64,000 nucleotides of DNA from assembly GCA_028281005.1 (NCBI GenBank), contig JANQKS010000102.1, positions 62,001 through 126,000 of the forward strand, written 5' to 3'. Under the pieces are notes generated by a model. The model had not been told where the DNA came from. It saw only the letters and a program-made list of their open reading frames with translations, and searched no databases. Every line of letters starts with the position of its first letter. Within the stretch, counting starts at the first letter, position 1. This DNA comes from Pseudomonadales bacterium. Lineage in GTDB: Bacteria; Pseudomonadota; Gammaproteobacteria; Pseudomonadales; Azotimanducaceae. Of the stretch, positions 49,213 through 58,015 are shown piece by piece. The position numbers and the translations under genes are program-made.

Positions 49213-49252
49213 CGTTTACGTTTACTAAACCGCTTACGTTAGCGCTTACGTT
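49213..49252. repeat. three CGYTTACGTT repeats in the coaBC/radC divergent region
   Basis: CGTTTACGTT (49213-49222), CGCTTACGTT (49231-49240) and CGCTTACGTT (49243-49252) in direct orientation, with starts 18 and 12 bases apart. They lie 65-105 bases upstream of coaBC and 43-83 bases upstream of radC, where a regulator of either gene could bind. Confidence 0.55.
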
Positions 49253-49295
49253 AAAAAGAAGCGCCTGCGCGCTTGCGCGCTAAGGGTACCTGGAA

Positions 49296-50033
49296 ATGTC
49301 GCGAAGCTCATCTGCAGAAAAGCCAGCAAATAGAACCACGTCGCAACTCACGACCGCTGCTACAGATCCAGCGCCTGAACGGCCGCGTGAACGCCTGTTG
49401 AATCACAGCGCTCAGCCGCTCAGTACCGCTGAGTTGTTGGCGCTGTGCTTGGGCAGCGGCCCACCTGGGGAAAACGCGGTGGTTTTTGCGCGGCGGCTGT
49501 TGCATGAATTTGACGGTCTGCATGGCTTGCTGGCGGCACAGCCCAGTGCTCTGCAGGCCTGCCGCGGGTTGGGCAATGCTAAAGTTGCACTTATAAAGGC
49601 ACTGCATGAACTCATGTGCCGTCATGACGAATCTACGCTACAACTGCCCGAAGCGCTCAGTGATGCCAGTACCGTTGCGCGTTATGTGTGCCGCAGAATT
49701 GGTCATTACCAGCGCGAAGTATTTGGTTGCCTGTTCCTAGACAGCCGTCATCGGCCGCTGAGTTGGGAAATCTTGTTTCAAGGCACCGTCAATCGTGCCC
49801 ATGTACACAGCAGAGAGGTGCTTAGACGCGCAATTGAGTTAAACGCGGCTGCATTGGTGCTCGGGCACAACCATCCTTCCGGCGTGGCTGAGCCGAGTGC
49901 CGCAGACTTGGCCTTAACCCGAGAGTTGCGGGATCTATTGGCGCGCATTGAGGTCAACGTGTTAGATCATATCGTGGTGGCCCGTGGTACGGCGGTGTCC
50001 CTGGCCAGCCGTGGGCTCATGGGTCAAAACTAG
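49296..50033 (+). CDS. radC: RadC family protein (JAB/MPN domain)
   Basis: 245 residues. N-terminal helix-hairpin-helix region (PLSTAELLALCLGSG; ACRGLGNAKVALIKA) and C-terminal JAMM metal site HNHPSGVAEPSAAD. Despite the name, a direct role in recombinational repair is doubtful (family knowledge). The first 25 residues are Ser/Thr/Pro-rich and not conserved. ATG 49296; radC-rpmB-rpmG order is usual. Confidence 0.93.
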   Translation: MSRSSSAEKPANRTTSQLTTAATDPAPERPRERLLNHSAQPLSTAELLALCLGSGPPGENAVVFARRLLHEFDGLHGLLAAQPSALQACRGLGNAKVALIKALHELMCRHDESTLQLPEALSDASTVARYVCRRIGHYQREVFGCLFLDSRHRPLSWEILFQGTVNRAHVHSREVLRRAIELNAAALVLGHNHPSGVAEPSAADLALTRELRDLLARIEVNVLDHIVVARGTAVSLASRGLMGQN

Positions 50034-50100
50034 GTGCGTCGACCTGGGTATAACCACCGCTTTGGATAACCCTGTCTTGGCGCCTTGAAGCAAATTCGAG

Positions 50101-50129
50101 TTGCCGGCAAACGGCCTGTGTAGTATAAA
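50101..50129 (+). promoter_or_regulatory. promoter of rpmB-rpmG
   Basis: TTGCCG at 50101-50106, a 17-base spacer, and TATAAA at 50124-50129. Transcription would start near 50136, leaving a leader of about 70 bases before rpmB. Confidence 0.55.
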
Positions 50130-50204
50130 CGCGCCTCTTTTTTTCAGGGTTCCTTGCCATGGCCCTCAACACGGCCAGGCTAGGACAAATTAAGGGTTAA
50201 GAAC

Positions 50205-50441
50205 ATGTCCCAGGTATGCCAGGTCACCGGCAAGCGACCCATGTCCGGCAACAACGTCAGCCACGCACAAAACAAAACCAGGCGCCGCTTTTTGCCGAAC
50301 CTTCACAAGCACCGTTTTTGGGTTGAGTCTGAAAAACGGTATGTGAAGCTGCGCGTCTCATCCAAAGGCATGCGCATCATCGACAAGAAAGGTATCGACG
50401 CAGTGTTGCAAGACCTGCGCGCACAAGGGCAAAAAGTTTAA
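50205..50441 (+). CDS. rpmB: 50S ribosomal protein L28
   Basis: 78 residues, normal length. [20 protein letters not shown] and the basic middle [19 protein letters not shown] identify L28. It precedes rpmG, the conserved pair. Confidence 0.97.
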   Translation: MSQVCQVTGKRPMSGNNVSHAQNKTRRRFLPNLHKHRFWVESEKRYVKLRVSSKGMRIIDKKGIDAVLQDLRAQGQKV

Positions 50442-50484
50442 GTACCAAGCCAAAGTCTAAGTCTAAGCAGAAAGGCGGAAACTA

Positions 50485-50640
50485 ATGCGAGAGAAAATTA
50501 AGTTGGTGAGCAGTGCCGGCACCGGTCATTACTACACCACCGACAAAAACAAGCGCACCATGCCGGACAAACTGGAAATGAAAAAGTTCGACCCCGTGGT
50601 GCGCAAGTACGTCCTCTACACGGAAGCCAAAATCAAGTAA
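50485..50640 (+). CDS. rpmG: 50S ribosomal protein L33 (zinc-free form)
   Basis: 51 residues: [40 protein letters not shown]. The protein has no Cys residues at all, so it is the C-minus form, which does not need zinc, unlike the C-plus paralogues. GGCGGAA lies about 8 bases before ATG 50485. Ends nine bases before mutM. Confidence 0.96.
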   Translation: MREKIKLVSSAGTGHYYTTDKNKRTMPDKLEMKKFDPVVRKYVLYTEAKIK

Positions 50641-50649
50641 TCGAATTCG

Positions 50650-51483
50650 ATGCCTGAGCTCCCGGAAGTCGAGACGACAAGACGGGGCATCGAGCCGTGG
50701 TTGGCTGAGCAAACCATTACCGGCTGGACGGTGCGCAATCCCCAGTTGCGTTGGCCAGTTGAGATCCCCCAAGCTTTACGCGATCAGACCATTCATGCCG
50801 TGCGGCGGCGCGGCAAGTACCTATTGCTGTGCTGCACACCCGGCACCCTGATTGTTCACTTGGGTATGTCGGGTAGTCTGCGCATCTTGGATCCAGACAC
50901 CGCGGTGTTGACGCACGATCATGTAGACCTCGCGCTTGGCAACCAAAAGATCCTCCGCTTTAACGACCCCCGCCGCTTTGGCTGTGTACTGTATCAGGCG
51001 GGTGATGACCCTTATCAACATCCCCTGCTTGCGTCGCTGGGTCCAGAACCGTTAGGTAATGAGTTTTCCGGCGCTTATCTACACAAGTTGTCACGCAAGC
51101 GAAAAGTTGCAGTTAAGAACTTTATTATGGACGCCAAGGTGGTGGTTGGTGTGGGCAATATCTACGCGGCCGAAGCGTTGTTTCTGGCCGGTATTCGCCC
51201 CGCAACCGGAGCCGGACGGATACCTTTGGCGGCTTATGAGCGCTTGGTAGATTGTATTCGACAGGTGTTGAACCAAGCGGTCACCCAAGGCGGCACCACG
51301 CTGCGTGACTTTGTTGGGTCCGACGGTCAGCCCGGCTACTTCAGACAGCAACTGAATGTCTACGGCCGGCAAGGCGAGCCTTGCCGCGTGTGCGGTACCG
51401 TGCTTAAACAACAAATTCTGGGCCAACGCAGTTCGGTGTATTGCCCAAAGTGCCAAACCTCACAAGGATTTCGCAGCCGATAG
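50650..51483 (+). CDS. mutM: formamidopyrimidine-DNA glycosylase
   Basis: Removes 8-oxoguanine and formamidopyrimidines. 277 residues. PELPEVETTRRGIEP gives the catalytic N-terminal Pro (after Met removal) and Glu3; the beta-hairpin Lys region and the C-terminal zinc finger C-x2-C-16-C-x2-C (CRVCGTVLKQQ; YCPKCQ) are intact. Confidence 0.97.
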   Translation: MPELPEVETTRRGIEPWLAEQTITGWTVRNPQLRWPVEIPQALRDQTIHAVRRRGKYLLLCCTPGTLIVHLGMSGSLRILDPDTAVLTHDHVDLALGNQKILRFNDPRRFGCVLYQAGDDPYQHPLLASLGPEPLGNEFSGAYLHKLSRKRKVAVKNFIMDAKVVVGVGNIYAAEALFLAGIRPATGAGRIPLAAYERLVDCIRQVLNQAVTQGGTTLRDFVGSDGQPGYFRQQLNVYGRQGEPCRVCGTVLKQQILGQRSSVYCPKCQTSQGFRSR

Positions 51484-51544
51484 TGCTAAAGTTCGGTTCT
51501 GATGCCTGGCTTTAGGGCAACTTACTTGCATGGAGAAGCTACAC

Positions 51545-51880
51545 ATGGCTGCAAATCAGATGATCAAACCCTTTCGAAACAGGATGTTGGCCGCGGTTGC
51601 GGCGGGCTCTTTGCTGCTTGGCGCGGCGCCGGCCTACGCGGCGCCTGAAGATGAACCGGGTGCCGGAGCGATGGCCGCGGACATCATTGTGGCGCGCCCG
51701 CTGGGCTTGTTAGCCACGGTTGCAGGTGGCGCGGCGTTTGTTGTGAGCCTGCCGTTCAGTGCACTAGGCGGTAACGTTCCGGAGGCAGCGGATGCCTTGT
51801 TCCTCGCGCCGGCGAAGGCAACCTTCGTGCGTTGTTTGGGGTGTAAAAGCAGCGGTCGCTACCAGTCGCTGGACGACTAA
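51545..51880 (+). CDS. small exported hydrophobic protein of unknown function
   Basis: 111 residues from ATG 51545 (GGAG nine bases upstream; an ATG at 51530 lies within that purine region). Signal peptide MLAAVAAGSLLLGAAPAYA, then a Gly/Ala-rich hydrophobic segment (ADIIVARPLGLLATVAGGAAFVVSLPF) and a C-terminal FVRCLGCK Cys pair. Similar short proteins sit near mutM/coaD in other gammaproteobacteria, sometimes under the unsupported name multidrug transporter. Function not known. Confidence 0.75.
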   Translation: MAANQMIKPFRNRMLAAVAAGSLLLGAAPAYAAPEDEPGAGAMAADIIVARPLGLLATVAGGAAFVVSLPFSALGGNVPEAADALFLAPAKATFVRCLGCKSSGRYQSLDD

Positions 51881-51896
51881 CCTCCGCCAAGCCACT

Positions 51897-52367
51897 TCAA
51901 CCCTGCAGGGCGCGAGCCACTGCAGGGTGCACAAACTGTGTGATGTCGCCACCCAGGGAGGCAATTTCCCTGACCAGGGTGGAAGAGATGAACGAACACT
52001 CCTTTGATGGCAGCAGGAACACGTACTCAATAGCGGGATCCAAAGACTGGTTCATTTCCGCCATCTGGAATTCATAGTCAAAGTCGGTGACTGTGCGCAG
52101 CCCGCGCAGGATAAAACGCGCGTCCTTAGTGCGCGCGTAGTCCACCAACAGGTTGTTGAACCCATCGACTGAAACTTTGTCGCCGAACTCAGCCAACACT
52201 TCTTCACACAAGGCAATGCGGTCGGCCAAGTCGACCTTGGGGTTCTTCTGCGCAGAGGTCCCGATGGCCACCACGACATGATCAAACACGTTGAGGGCGC
52301 GCTCGACCAGGTCTGTGTGACCATTGGTGATTGGATTAAACGAGCCCGGGTAAATGACGGTGTTCAT
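51897..52367 (-). CDS. coaD: phosphopantetheine adenylyltransferase
   Basis: Penultimate step of CoA synthesis. 156 residues. The T/HxGH nucleotidyltransferase motif appears in YPGSFNPITNGHTD (Asn in place of the more usual Asp); RFILRGLRTVTDFDYEFQMA and SFISSTLVREIASLGGDI are typical. Convergent with the small exported protein and downstream of rsmD on the same strand. Confidence 0.96.
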   Translation of the reverse strand: MNTVIYPGSFNPITNGHTDLVERALNVFDHVVVAIGTSAQKNPKVDLADRIALCEEVLAEFGDKVSVDGFNNLLVDYARTKDARFILRGLRTVTDFDYEFQMAEMNQSLDPAIEYVFLLPSKECSFISSTLVREIASLGGDITQFVHPAVARALQG

Positions 52368-52524
52368 GTCTAAGACCTCCCCCTACACCTGTTGCAAACC
52401 GCACCTGTGGCGACGCGGCAGCCTCTGCCTATAGCAAGCGGCTAGTATGCGGCGCGCCAATAGCTGTTTTTGTGTGTGCGCAGGGCGCGGATGGTAGCGT
52501 TCGAGTCGTGCGGCTGCAACAGCG

Positions 52525-53109
52525 TCAATCTGCCTCATCCGCGCGGGCCAACAGCGCCGTGGCAGCTCCGCTGCGTGCTTGTTTATGTACGCTCAAACCC
52601 AGGTTGGTCATGATTTGCGCCAAGTGTTCCGCGGAAGGACCTTCGGCATAGACGTAGCGGCGCAATAATTGCCGTTCGATCAATAGGGACATCACCTGGT
52701 CGAGCAATTTTGGTTGCGTAAACGGTGGATCGATAAACACCAGGTCAAAAGGTTCGGCTGCGCGCTGCAGGTAGCTTCGTGCATCCGCTTGCACGATGGT
52801 GACTTGGGCCTGCGCGTTCAAAACTGCCGCGGTTTTTTGCAGGCTACGCGCGGCCGTCAACTGCTGTTCCACCATCACCACGTGCTCGGCACCTTGCGAT
52901 AAGGCTTCAAAGCCCAGCACGCCGGAGCCCGCAAATGCGTCCAAGCAGCGCATGTTGGCGATTTCCGGCCGCAGCCAGTTGAACAAGGTTTCACGCATAC
53001 GTCCGAGGGTTGGCCGCAAATCCGCGTCCGCTTGAAAGCGAAGCTTCCGTCCTTTCCACTTACCACCGATAATGCGCACCTGCTGGGCACGGCGAGATTG
53101 TTGTGCCAT
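52525..53109 (-). CDS. rsmD: 16S rRNA (guanine966-N2)-methyltransferase RsmD
   Basis: 194 residues. RIIGGKWKGRKLRF at the start, the AdoMet motif CLDAFAGSGVLGFEALSQGA, and the catalytic DPPF in LVFIDPPFTQPKL. ATG 53109 gives the family start; the frame is open upstream into the ftsY antisense. Divergent from ftsY by 64 bases, and likely co-transcribed with coaD. Confidence 0.94.
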   Translation of the reverse strand: MAQQSRRAQQVRIIGGKWKGRKLRFQADADLRPTLGRMRETLFNWLRPEIANMRCLDAFAGSGVLGFEALSQGAEHVVMVEQQLTAARSLQKTAAVLNAQAQVTIVQADARSYLQRAAEPFDLVFIDPPFTQPKLLDQVMSLLIERQLLRRYVYAEGPSAEHLAQIMTNLGLSVHKQARSGAATALLARADEAD

Positions 53110-53173
53110 ACCGCATTTTGAATTGCATTGGGGTAGTTCGCTACCAAACGTTGAATCATCAGCTGAGATTTTA

Positions 53174-54166
53174 GTGAGTAACAAGCAAACCTCCGAGTCG
53201 CCTGCAGAGCAGGAAGGCGAATCCAATAAGCAACGTGGTGGATTATTCAGCCGCCTGAAGAATGGACTCGCCAAAACCCGTACCCAGCTGGCCGAAGGGG
53301 TCGGCAATTTGTTGCTGGGTGAACGCGAAATAGACGACAGCGTTCTGGACGAATTGGAGACAGCGCTGCTGGTCACTGACGTTGGTGTGGATACCACCAG
53401 CGATGTGATGGCGGAATTAGCGCAACGGGTAAGGCGCAAAGAGTTGAACAACACCAGAGCGCTACACGGCGCCTTGGCTGGATTGTTGGAGCAGCGTTTA
53501 CAGCCCTTACAACAAAAGCTGCAAACCGAGGCTCATACGCCCTACGTGATCTTCTTTGTGGGGGTAAATGGGGTCGGCAAAACCACCACAATTGGCAAGC
53601 TGGCCAAACAGCTGCAAGCTGCGGGTAAAAGCGTCATGCTGGCTGCGGGTGATACCTTCCGCGCTGCAGCGGTTGAACAACTGCAGGTTTGGGGCGAACG
53701 CAATGACGTACCGGTGGTGGCGCAGCCGCAAGGATCCGACAGCGCTTCCGTGGCGTTTGACGCGCTACAGTCTGCCCAAGCCAAAGGTGTGGATGTACTG
53801 CTGGTTGATACCGCCGGGCGCCTGCAGGATAAGGCGCAGCTCATGGATGAACTAAAAAAAGTGCACCGTGTGGTGCAACGCATCGATGCATCGGCGCCGC
53901 ATGAGGTTGTGTTGGTCATCGATGGCGGCGTGGGTCAGAACGCGCTGAGTCAAGTTAAGCTATTTAACGAAGCGGTACCGCTAAGCGGGCTTGTGATCAC
54001 CAAGTTAGACGGCAGCGCCAAAGCCGGTGTGTTGTTTGCCATAGCGGCGTTGCCGGATATCCACCTGCCCGTGTACTTCGTTGGTGTCGGTGAGAAGATT
54101 GATGATCTGCGTGAATTTGAAGCCAGTGATTTTGTCAGCGCCCTGTTGAGTGCAGAAGAAGCTTAA
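53174..54166 (+). CDS. ftsY: signal recognition particle receptor FtsY
   Basis: Membrane-associated SRP GTPase receptor, 330 residues; the acidic A domain is short here. NG domain with G1 GVNGVGKTTTIGKLA, DTFRAAAVEQL, DTAGRLQD and TKLDGSAKAG. The segment usually reading DASTGQNA is DGGVGQNA here. GTG 53174 chosen as the first start giving a protein without rsmD-antisense residues. Followed by ftsE after 13 bases. Confidence 0.95.
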   Translation: MSNKQTSESPAEQEGESNKQRGGLFSRLKNGLAKTRTQLAEGVGNLLLGEREIDDSVLDELETALLVTDVGVDTTSDVMAELAQRVRRKELNNTRALHGALAGLLEQRLQPLQQKLQTEAHTPYVIFFVGVNGVGKTTTIGKLAKQLQAAGKSVMLAAGDTFRAAAVEQLQVWGERNDVPVVAQPQGSDSASVAFDALQSAQAKGVDVLLVDTAGRLQDKAQLMDELKKVHRVVQRIDASAPHEVVLVIDGGVGQNALSQVKLFNEAVPLSGLVITKLDGSAKAGVLFAIAALPDIHLPVYFVGVGEKIDDLREFEASDFVSALLSAEEA

Positions 54167-54179
54167 GTCACCGTCTGCC

Positions 54180-54920
54180 ATGGGCCACATCGTGCTGCAA
54201 CATGTCACCCGACGGTTCGACAACGGTCACGAAGCCTTGTCTGATGTTTCAGTGGGATTTGAAGAAGGCTCCATGACCTTCCTCACCGGGCATTCCGGCG
54301 CTGGAAAAAGCACGTTCTTGAAACTCCTGCTGCGCGCGGACGTACCCACCCGGGGTAAGGTGTTGGTCAACGACGTCGACATTGCGCGTTTGGCGGAGAA
54401 ACGTCTGCCGCGCTATCGCCAGCACCTGGGCGTAGTCTTCCAAGACCACCACCTTCTTACCCAACGCACGGTATTTGAGAACGTGGCTCTGCCCTTGCGT
54501 GTTGGGGGTATGCGCGAACGGGAGATTGGTCGCCGCGTGCGTGCCTCTTTGGGCCAGGTAGATCTGCTCGGCAAAGAAGGTTTGTTTCCTCGCCACCTCT
54601 CCACCGGTGAACAGCAGCGTGTGGGTATTGCCAGAGCCGTGGTCACGCGGCCGAAGATATTGCTGGCCGATGAGCCCACCGGCAATTTGGATCCGCAGTT
54701 GTCCGCTCACATCATGGATTTGTTTGCGCGCTTTAACCAAGTGGGCACCACGGTCATTATCGCCAGCCATGATATCCAGCTCATCGAGGCGATGGGTTTT
54801 CGCATGCTACAGCTGGAACACGGCCGAGTGGTGGGTGACCACGCCGCAACCCGTTCCACTGCGGAGTGGGTGGGTGAGACAGAAGCGCCTGCCACCGCGG
54901 ACTTGGGCGGACAGGAGTAG
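54180..54920 (+). CDS. ftsE: cell division ATP-binding protein FtsE
   Basis: ABC ATPase that with FtsX activates septal murein hydrolases. 246 residues, with a C-terminal extension of about 25. Walker A GHSGAGKST, signature LSTGEQQRVGIARA, Walker B ILLADEPTGNLD, H-loop ASHD. ATG 54180 gives the FtsE-like beginning; the frame is open about ten codons upstream over the ftsY end. Two bases separate its stop from the probable ftsX start. Confidence 0.95.
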   Translation: MGHIVLQHVTRRFDNGHEALSDVSVGFEEGSMTFLTGHSGAGKSTFLKLLLRADVPTRGKVLVNDVDIARLAEKRLPRYRQHLGVVFQDHHLLTQRTVFENVALPLRVGGMREREIGRRVRASLGQVDLLGKEGLFPRHLSTGEQQRVGIARAVVTRPKILLADEPTGNLDPQLSAHIMDLFARFNQVGTTVIIASHDIQLIEAMGFRMLQLEHGRVVGDHAATRSTAEWVGETEAPATADLGGQE

Positions 54921-54922
54921 CC

Positions 54923-55882
54923 ATTACCACTGGCGGTGCAAAAGACCCGTGGCGCGGTGCCCGCTGGCAGCCGCTGGCGTGGCTGCGCGATCACCTGCGC
55001 GTGGGTGGCGAATCGTTTCACTTTGTGAGCGCCCGTTTGGGTACCAGCTTCTTGGTGTGGCTGGTGGTGGGTATTGCCCTGGCGCTGCCTGCGGGGCTGT
55101 GGATTTTGCAGGTCAACATGAACGAGATGTCGGCCGGTTGGGAAGGTCGACCGGGGCTGAGTGTCTACTTCGAGTTGCAAGCAAGTACCGAAGACATCGA
55201 AGTGGCGGCCCAACAACTGCGCAAACACGAGCAAGTGGAGAGTGTGAGCGTGACCAGCGCCGACCAGGCGCTCGACGAGTTCAAAACCTACAGTGGTTTG
55301 GGGGATGCTCTGACACTGCTGGCGGAAAACCCGCTACCGGCATCACTGACGGCGCGTTTTGCGCAGAACATTGACACCGACGTGGTGGACCGTTTGATAG
55401 CCGCTGTGCAAGACTTGCCTGGCGTGGCCGAAGTGGTGGTGGAGAAAACTTGGCTGGAGCGTCTTAATGATTTGTCCACCGCGGTCAGTCGGCTGGGTGT
55501 GGTGCTGGCGGTGTTGTTTGGCATCGGCGCGGTGCTGGTCACCGCTTCGTCGGTTCGTTTGGCGATAGAGTCCAGGCTGGATGAATTGCGGGTATTGAAG
55601 ATGGTCGGCGCGACCCAAGGTCAAGTGCGGCGTCCGTTTCTGTATTTTGGGGCCATTTACGGCTTCGGCGGCGGGGTGATTGCGGCCATGTTGATCGCGG
55701 TTACCTTGGTGGTGATTGAGCCACCGCTACAATCGTTACTTGGCAGCTATCAGCAGGAACTGGATCTGGCCGGGTTCAATCTGGGTTTTTTGGCGTTTTT
55801 GCTGGTTTTGGCCAGCTTATTGGGGGTGGCGGGTGCGCTGATTGCGGTTCGGCAACGTCTAAATAACCTGGAACTCTTTTAA
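54923..55882 (+). CDS. ftsX: cell division protein FtsX
   Basis: Membrane partner of FtsE: one helix (LVWLVVGIALALPAGLWIL), a periplasmic domain, and three C-terminal helices with the FtsX/MacB motif (LRVLKMVGATQGQVRRPFLYFGAIYG). No ATG, GTG or TTG exists in frame between ftsE and GTG 55001, and that GTG (293 residues) has no ribosome-binding site. ATT at 54923, with GGAG five bases before it (54914-54917), would give 319 residues, nearer the family length. I use ATT as the more likely but non-canonical start; the fallback is 55001. Confidence 0.9.
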   Translation: MTTGGAKDPWRGARWQPLAWLRDHLRVGGESFHFVSARLGTSFLVWLVVGIALALPAGLWILQVNMNEMSAGWEGRPGLSVYFELQASTEDIEVAAQQLRKHEQVESVSVTSADQALDEFKTYSGLGDALTLLAENPLPASLTARFAQNIDTDVVDRLIAAVQDLPGVAEVVVEKTWLERLNDLSTAVSRLGVVLAVLFGIGAVLVTASSVRLAIESRLDELRVLKMVGATQGQVRRPFLYFGAIYGFGGGVIAAMLIAVTLVVIEPPLQSLLGSYQQELDLAGFNLGFLAFLLVLASLLGVAGALIAVRQRLNNLELF

Positions 55883-55921
55883 TTTCATACATTTAGAGTG
55901 ACAATCCGGAACTTTCTACGA

Positions 55922-55948
55922 TTAGCAGACTCATATAGAGAGTGCTAA
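55922..55948 (+). promoter_or_regulatory. CIRCE-like HrcA operator upstream of rpoH
   Basis: TTAGCAGAC-N9-GAGTGCTAA: compared with the CIRCE element TTAGCACTC-N9-GAGTGCTAA, the right half is perfect and the left has two mismatches, with the exact 9-9-9 spacing. A second right half-site GAGTGCTAAA follows at 55960-55969. It lies 53 bases before the rpoH start. hrcA is not in the window. Confidence 0.5.
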
Positions 55949-56000
55949 AAACCGAAAATGAGTGCTAAACTATAGGTATTGGTGTTACCGGAGGTATCAC

Positions 56001-56849
56001 ATGTCTACTCAAGTTATGGCTATGCCCAGCCTTGCGCCGGGCCGTGATATAGATGCGTATCTGCATACGATCAGCGCGTTTCCCGTGCTCACGGCAGAGC
56101 AAGAGAAGGCCCTGGCGGAGCGATTTTATTACGAACAAGACCTCGACGCGGCGCGCGAGTTAGTGCTGTGTCACCTGCGTTTTGTCGCCCATCTCGCGCG
56201 TTCCTACCAAGGTTATGGGCTGTCTCAGGCCGATTTAATCCAGGAAGGTAATGTCGGGTTGATGAAGGCGGTAAAACGCTTCGACCCGAATGTTGGCGTA
56301 CGGCTGGTGTCCTTTGCGGTGCATTGGATCAAAGCTGAAATGCACGAATTCATTCTGCGCAACTGGCGTATCGTCAAAGTGGCCACCACCAAGGCCCAGC
56401 GCAAGTTGTTTTTTAACCTGCGTTCTAACAAGAAGCGCCTGTCCTGGCTCAACCAGGAAGAAACCAAGGCCATTGCCGACGACCTAGGTGTTCCGGAAGC
56501 AGAAGTAACGCGCATGGAAGGCCGTATGGCAGCCATCGATATGGCCTTTGATGCGGACGACAGTGACGACGAGTCGCCGAGCGCCCCGGTCCACTTTCTT
56601 GCCGCGCCGGCGAGTGACCCAGCTGATCTGGTGGCCCAAGACCAGTATGAAGCCGACAGTTCCGAGCGCTTGAGCGCTGCTTTTACAGTGCTGGACGAAC
56701 GCAGCCGAGACATCGTGGAACGCCGCTGGTTGACGGACGACAAAGCCACGCTGCATGAGCTTGCTGAAGAGTACGGCGTGTCCGCAGAGCGTATCCGTCA
56801 GTTGGAAAAGAACGCGATGAAAAAGCTAAAGAAGGCGATCGCCGCGTAA
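56001..56849 (+). CDS. rpoH: RNA polymerase heat-shock sigma factor sigma-32
   Basis: 282 residues. Region 2 ([41 protein letters not shown]), the RpoH box QRKLFFNLR (about residues 133-141) that separates RpoH from other sigma factors, and the region 4 helix-turn-helix ([27 protein letters not shown]). ATG 56001 has a perfect GGAGGT six bases upstream; an ATG at 55962 lies within the repeat region and would add 13 unlikely residues. Follows ftsX, as in most gammaproteobacteria. Confidence 0.97.
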   Translation: MSTQVMAMPSLAPGRDIDAYLHTISAFPVLTAEQEKALAERFYYEQDLDAARELVLCHLRFVAHLARSYQGYGLSQADLIQEGNVGLMKAVKRFDPNVGVRLVSFAVHWIKAEMHEFILRNWRIVKVATTKAQRKLFFNLRSNKKRLSWLNQEETKAIADDLGVPEAEVTRMEGRMAAIDMAFDADDSDDESPSAPVHFLAAPASDPADLVAQDQYEADSSERLSAAFTVLDERSRDIVERRWLTDDKATLHELAEEYGVSAERIRQLEKNAMKKLKKAIAA

Positions 56850-56875
56850 CCGTCTTTCCTTCTTTCTTCCCATCC

Positions 56876-57271
56876 TTGTCCGCACAAACTTTATGCTTGT
56901 TCGCCGGGGCGCTATTTGGCGTCACCGGCGTCGGCCTGGGCGCCTGGGGAGCCCATGGCCTAGCAGCTTTCATCGGCCGTGCTGATACCGACGCCTGGGA
57001 TACCGCCGTGTTGTATCAGCTTATCCATGCGTTAGGGCTGTTGATCATAGGCGGATTGTTGCAACCACAACATCAAACCAATTCGCTGCGTTGGTCCGGC
57101 TACCTGATGATGGTGGGCATTGTGTTGTTCAGCGGCAGCATCTACGCCCTGGTGCTGGGCGGACCGCGCTGGTTGGGGCCAGTTACACCTCTGGGAGGGG
57201 TGAGTTTTATACTGGCGTGGAGCCTGTTGATGCTTGCTGCCTGGCGTTGGCCTGGCCCTGGCGCGCGTTAG
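56876..57271 (+). CDS. DUF423 membrane protein
   Basis: 131 residues with four membrane helices. FAGALFGVTGVGLGAWGAHGL, the HALGLL segment and SGSIYALVLGG-PRWLGPVTPLGG are the family marks. Function unknown (YwdK/YgdD-type). TTG start at 56876, 26 bases after rpoH. Confidence 0.85.
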   Translation: MSAQTLCLFAGALFGVTGVGLGAWGAHGLAAFIGRADTDAWDTAVLYQLIHALGLLIIGGLLQPQHQTNSLRWSGYLMMVGIVLFSGSIYALVLGGPRWLGPVTPLGGVSFILAWSLLMLAAWRWPGPGAR

Positions 57272-57312
57272 CACGCTCGCAACCTCGTCTGTGGTAGGCA
57301 ATCTAGACACGC

Positions 57313-57990
57313 ATGAGTGACCCCAGCGATTATCGCAGCCACAGCTATATCCGTCGACGTGGCCGCTTAACCAAGGCGCAAGCCCGTGCCTTGCATGAAT
57401 ATACCGCCACATATGCCATTTCGCCTGACCAAGTCATGGACATGGCGGGTGATCACCCGGTGGGTTTTGAAATTGGCTTTGGGATGGGGCATGCGCTGCT
57501 GCAGTGGGCGGCTGATGCACCGGCATGGCACTTATTTGGCGTTGAGTTGTACCAGCCGGGTATCGGCGCGTTGACGGATGGTTTACGGCGTGAAGAGCTC
57601 AGTAACGTTTTTGTTCTGGAATATCCCGCCCAGGAGGTTTGCGCCGCCTTACCGCCTTCCTGTGTTGACGAAGTGCGCATCTTCTTCCCGGATCCGTGGC
57701 CAAAAAAGCGCCATTTAAAGCGCCGGCTGATCCAGCCGCCGTTTGTGCACGAACTTAGCCGGGTGGTAAAACCTCATGGTGTGGTGCGAATTGCCACCGA
57801 TTGGGCGCCATACGCAGCTTGGATTCGCGAGTGTTTTGCCGCTCGCACCGACTTTGAGGTGCAGCTGGATCAGGTCCGTGCCGCGGATGCGACGCCGACG
57901 GACGCTGCATTACGCGGCGTGACCAATTTTGAAAAGCGTGGCGAGCGGCTTGGCCACGACATCGCTGATTTTGAGTATCGGCGCTGTTGA
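57313..57990 (+). CDS. trmB: tRNA (guanine46-N7)-methyltransferase TrmB
   Basis: 225 residues. AdoMet motif FEIGFGMGHALLQWA, NVFVLEYPAQEV, and the tRNA-binding RIFFPDPWPKKRHLKRRLIQP identify TrmB. RSYIRRRGRLTKAQ-like start (HSYIRRRGRLTKAQARAL) is typical. Convergent with hemW at 25 bases. Confidence 0.95.
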   Translation: MSDPSDYRSHSYIRRRGRLTKAQARALHEYTATYAISPDQVMDMAGDHPVGFEIGFGMGHALLQWAADAPAWHLFGVELYQPGIGALTDGLRREELSNVFVLEYPAQEVCAALPPSCVDEVRIFFPDPWPKKRHLKRRLIQPPFVHELSRVVKPHGVVRIATDWAPYAAWIRECFAARTDFEVQLDQVRAADATPTDAALRGVTNFEKRGERLGHDIADFEYRRC

Positions 57991-58015
57991 AACGCTACGG
58001 CTTCAGTGACCGCGT

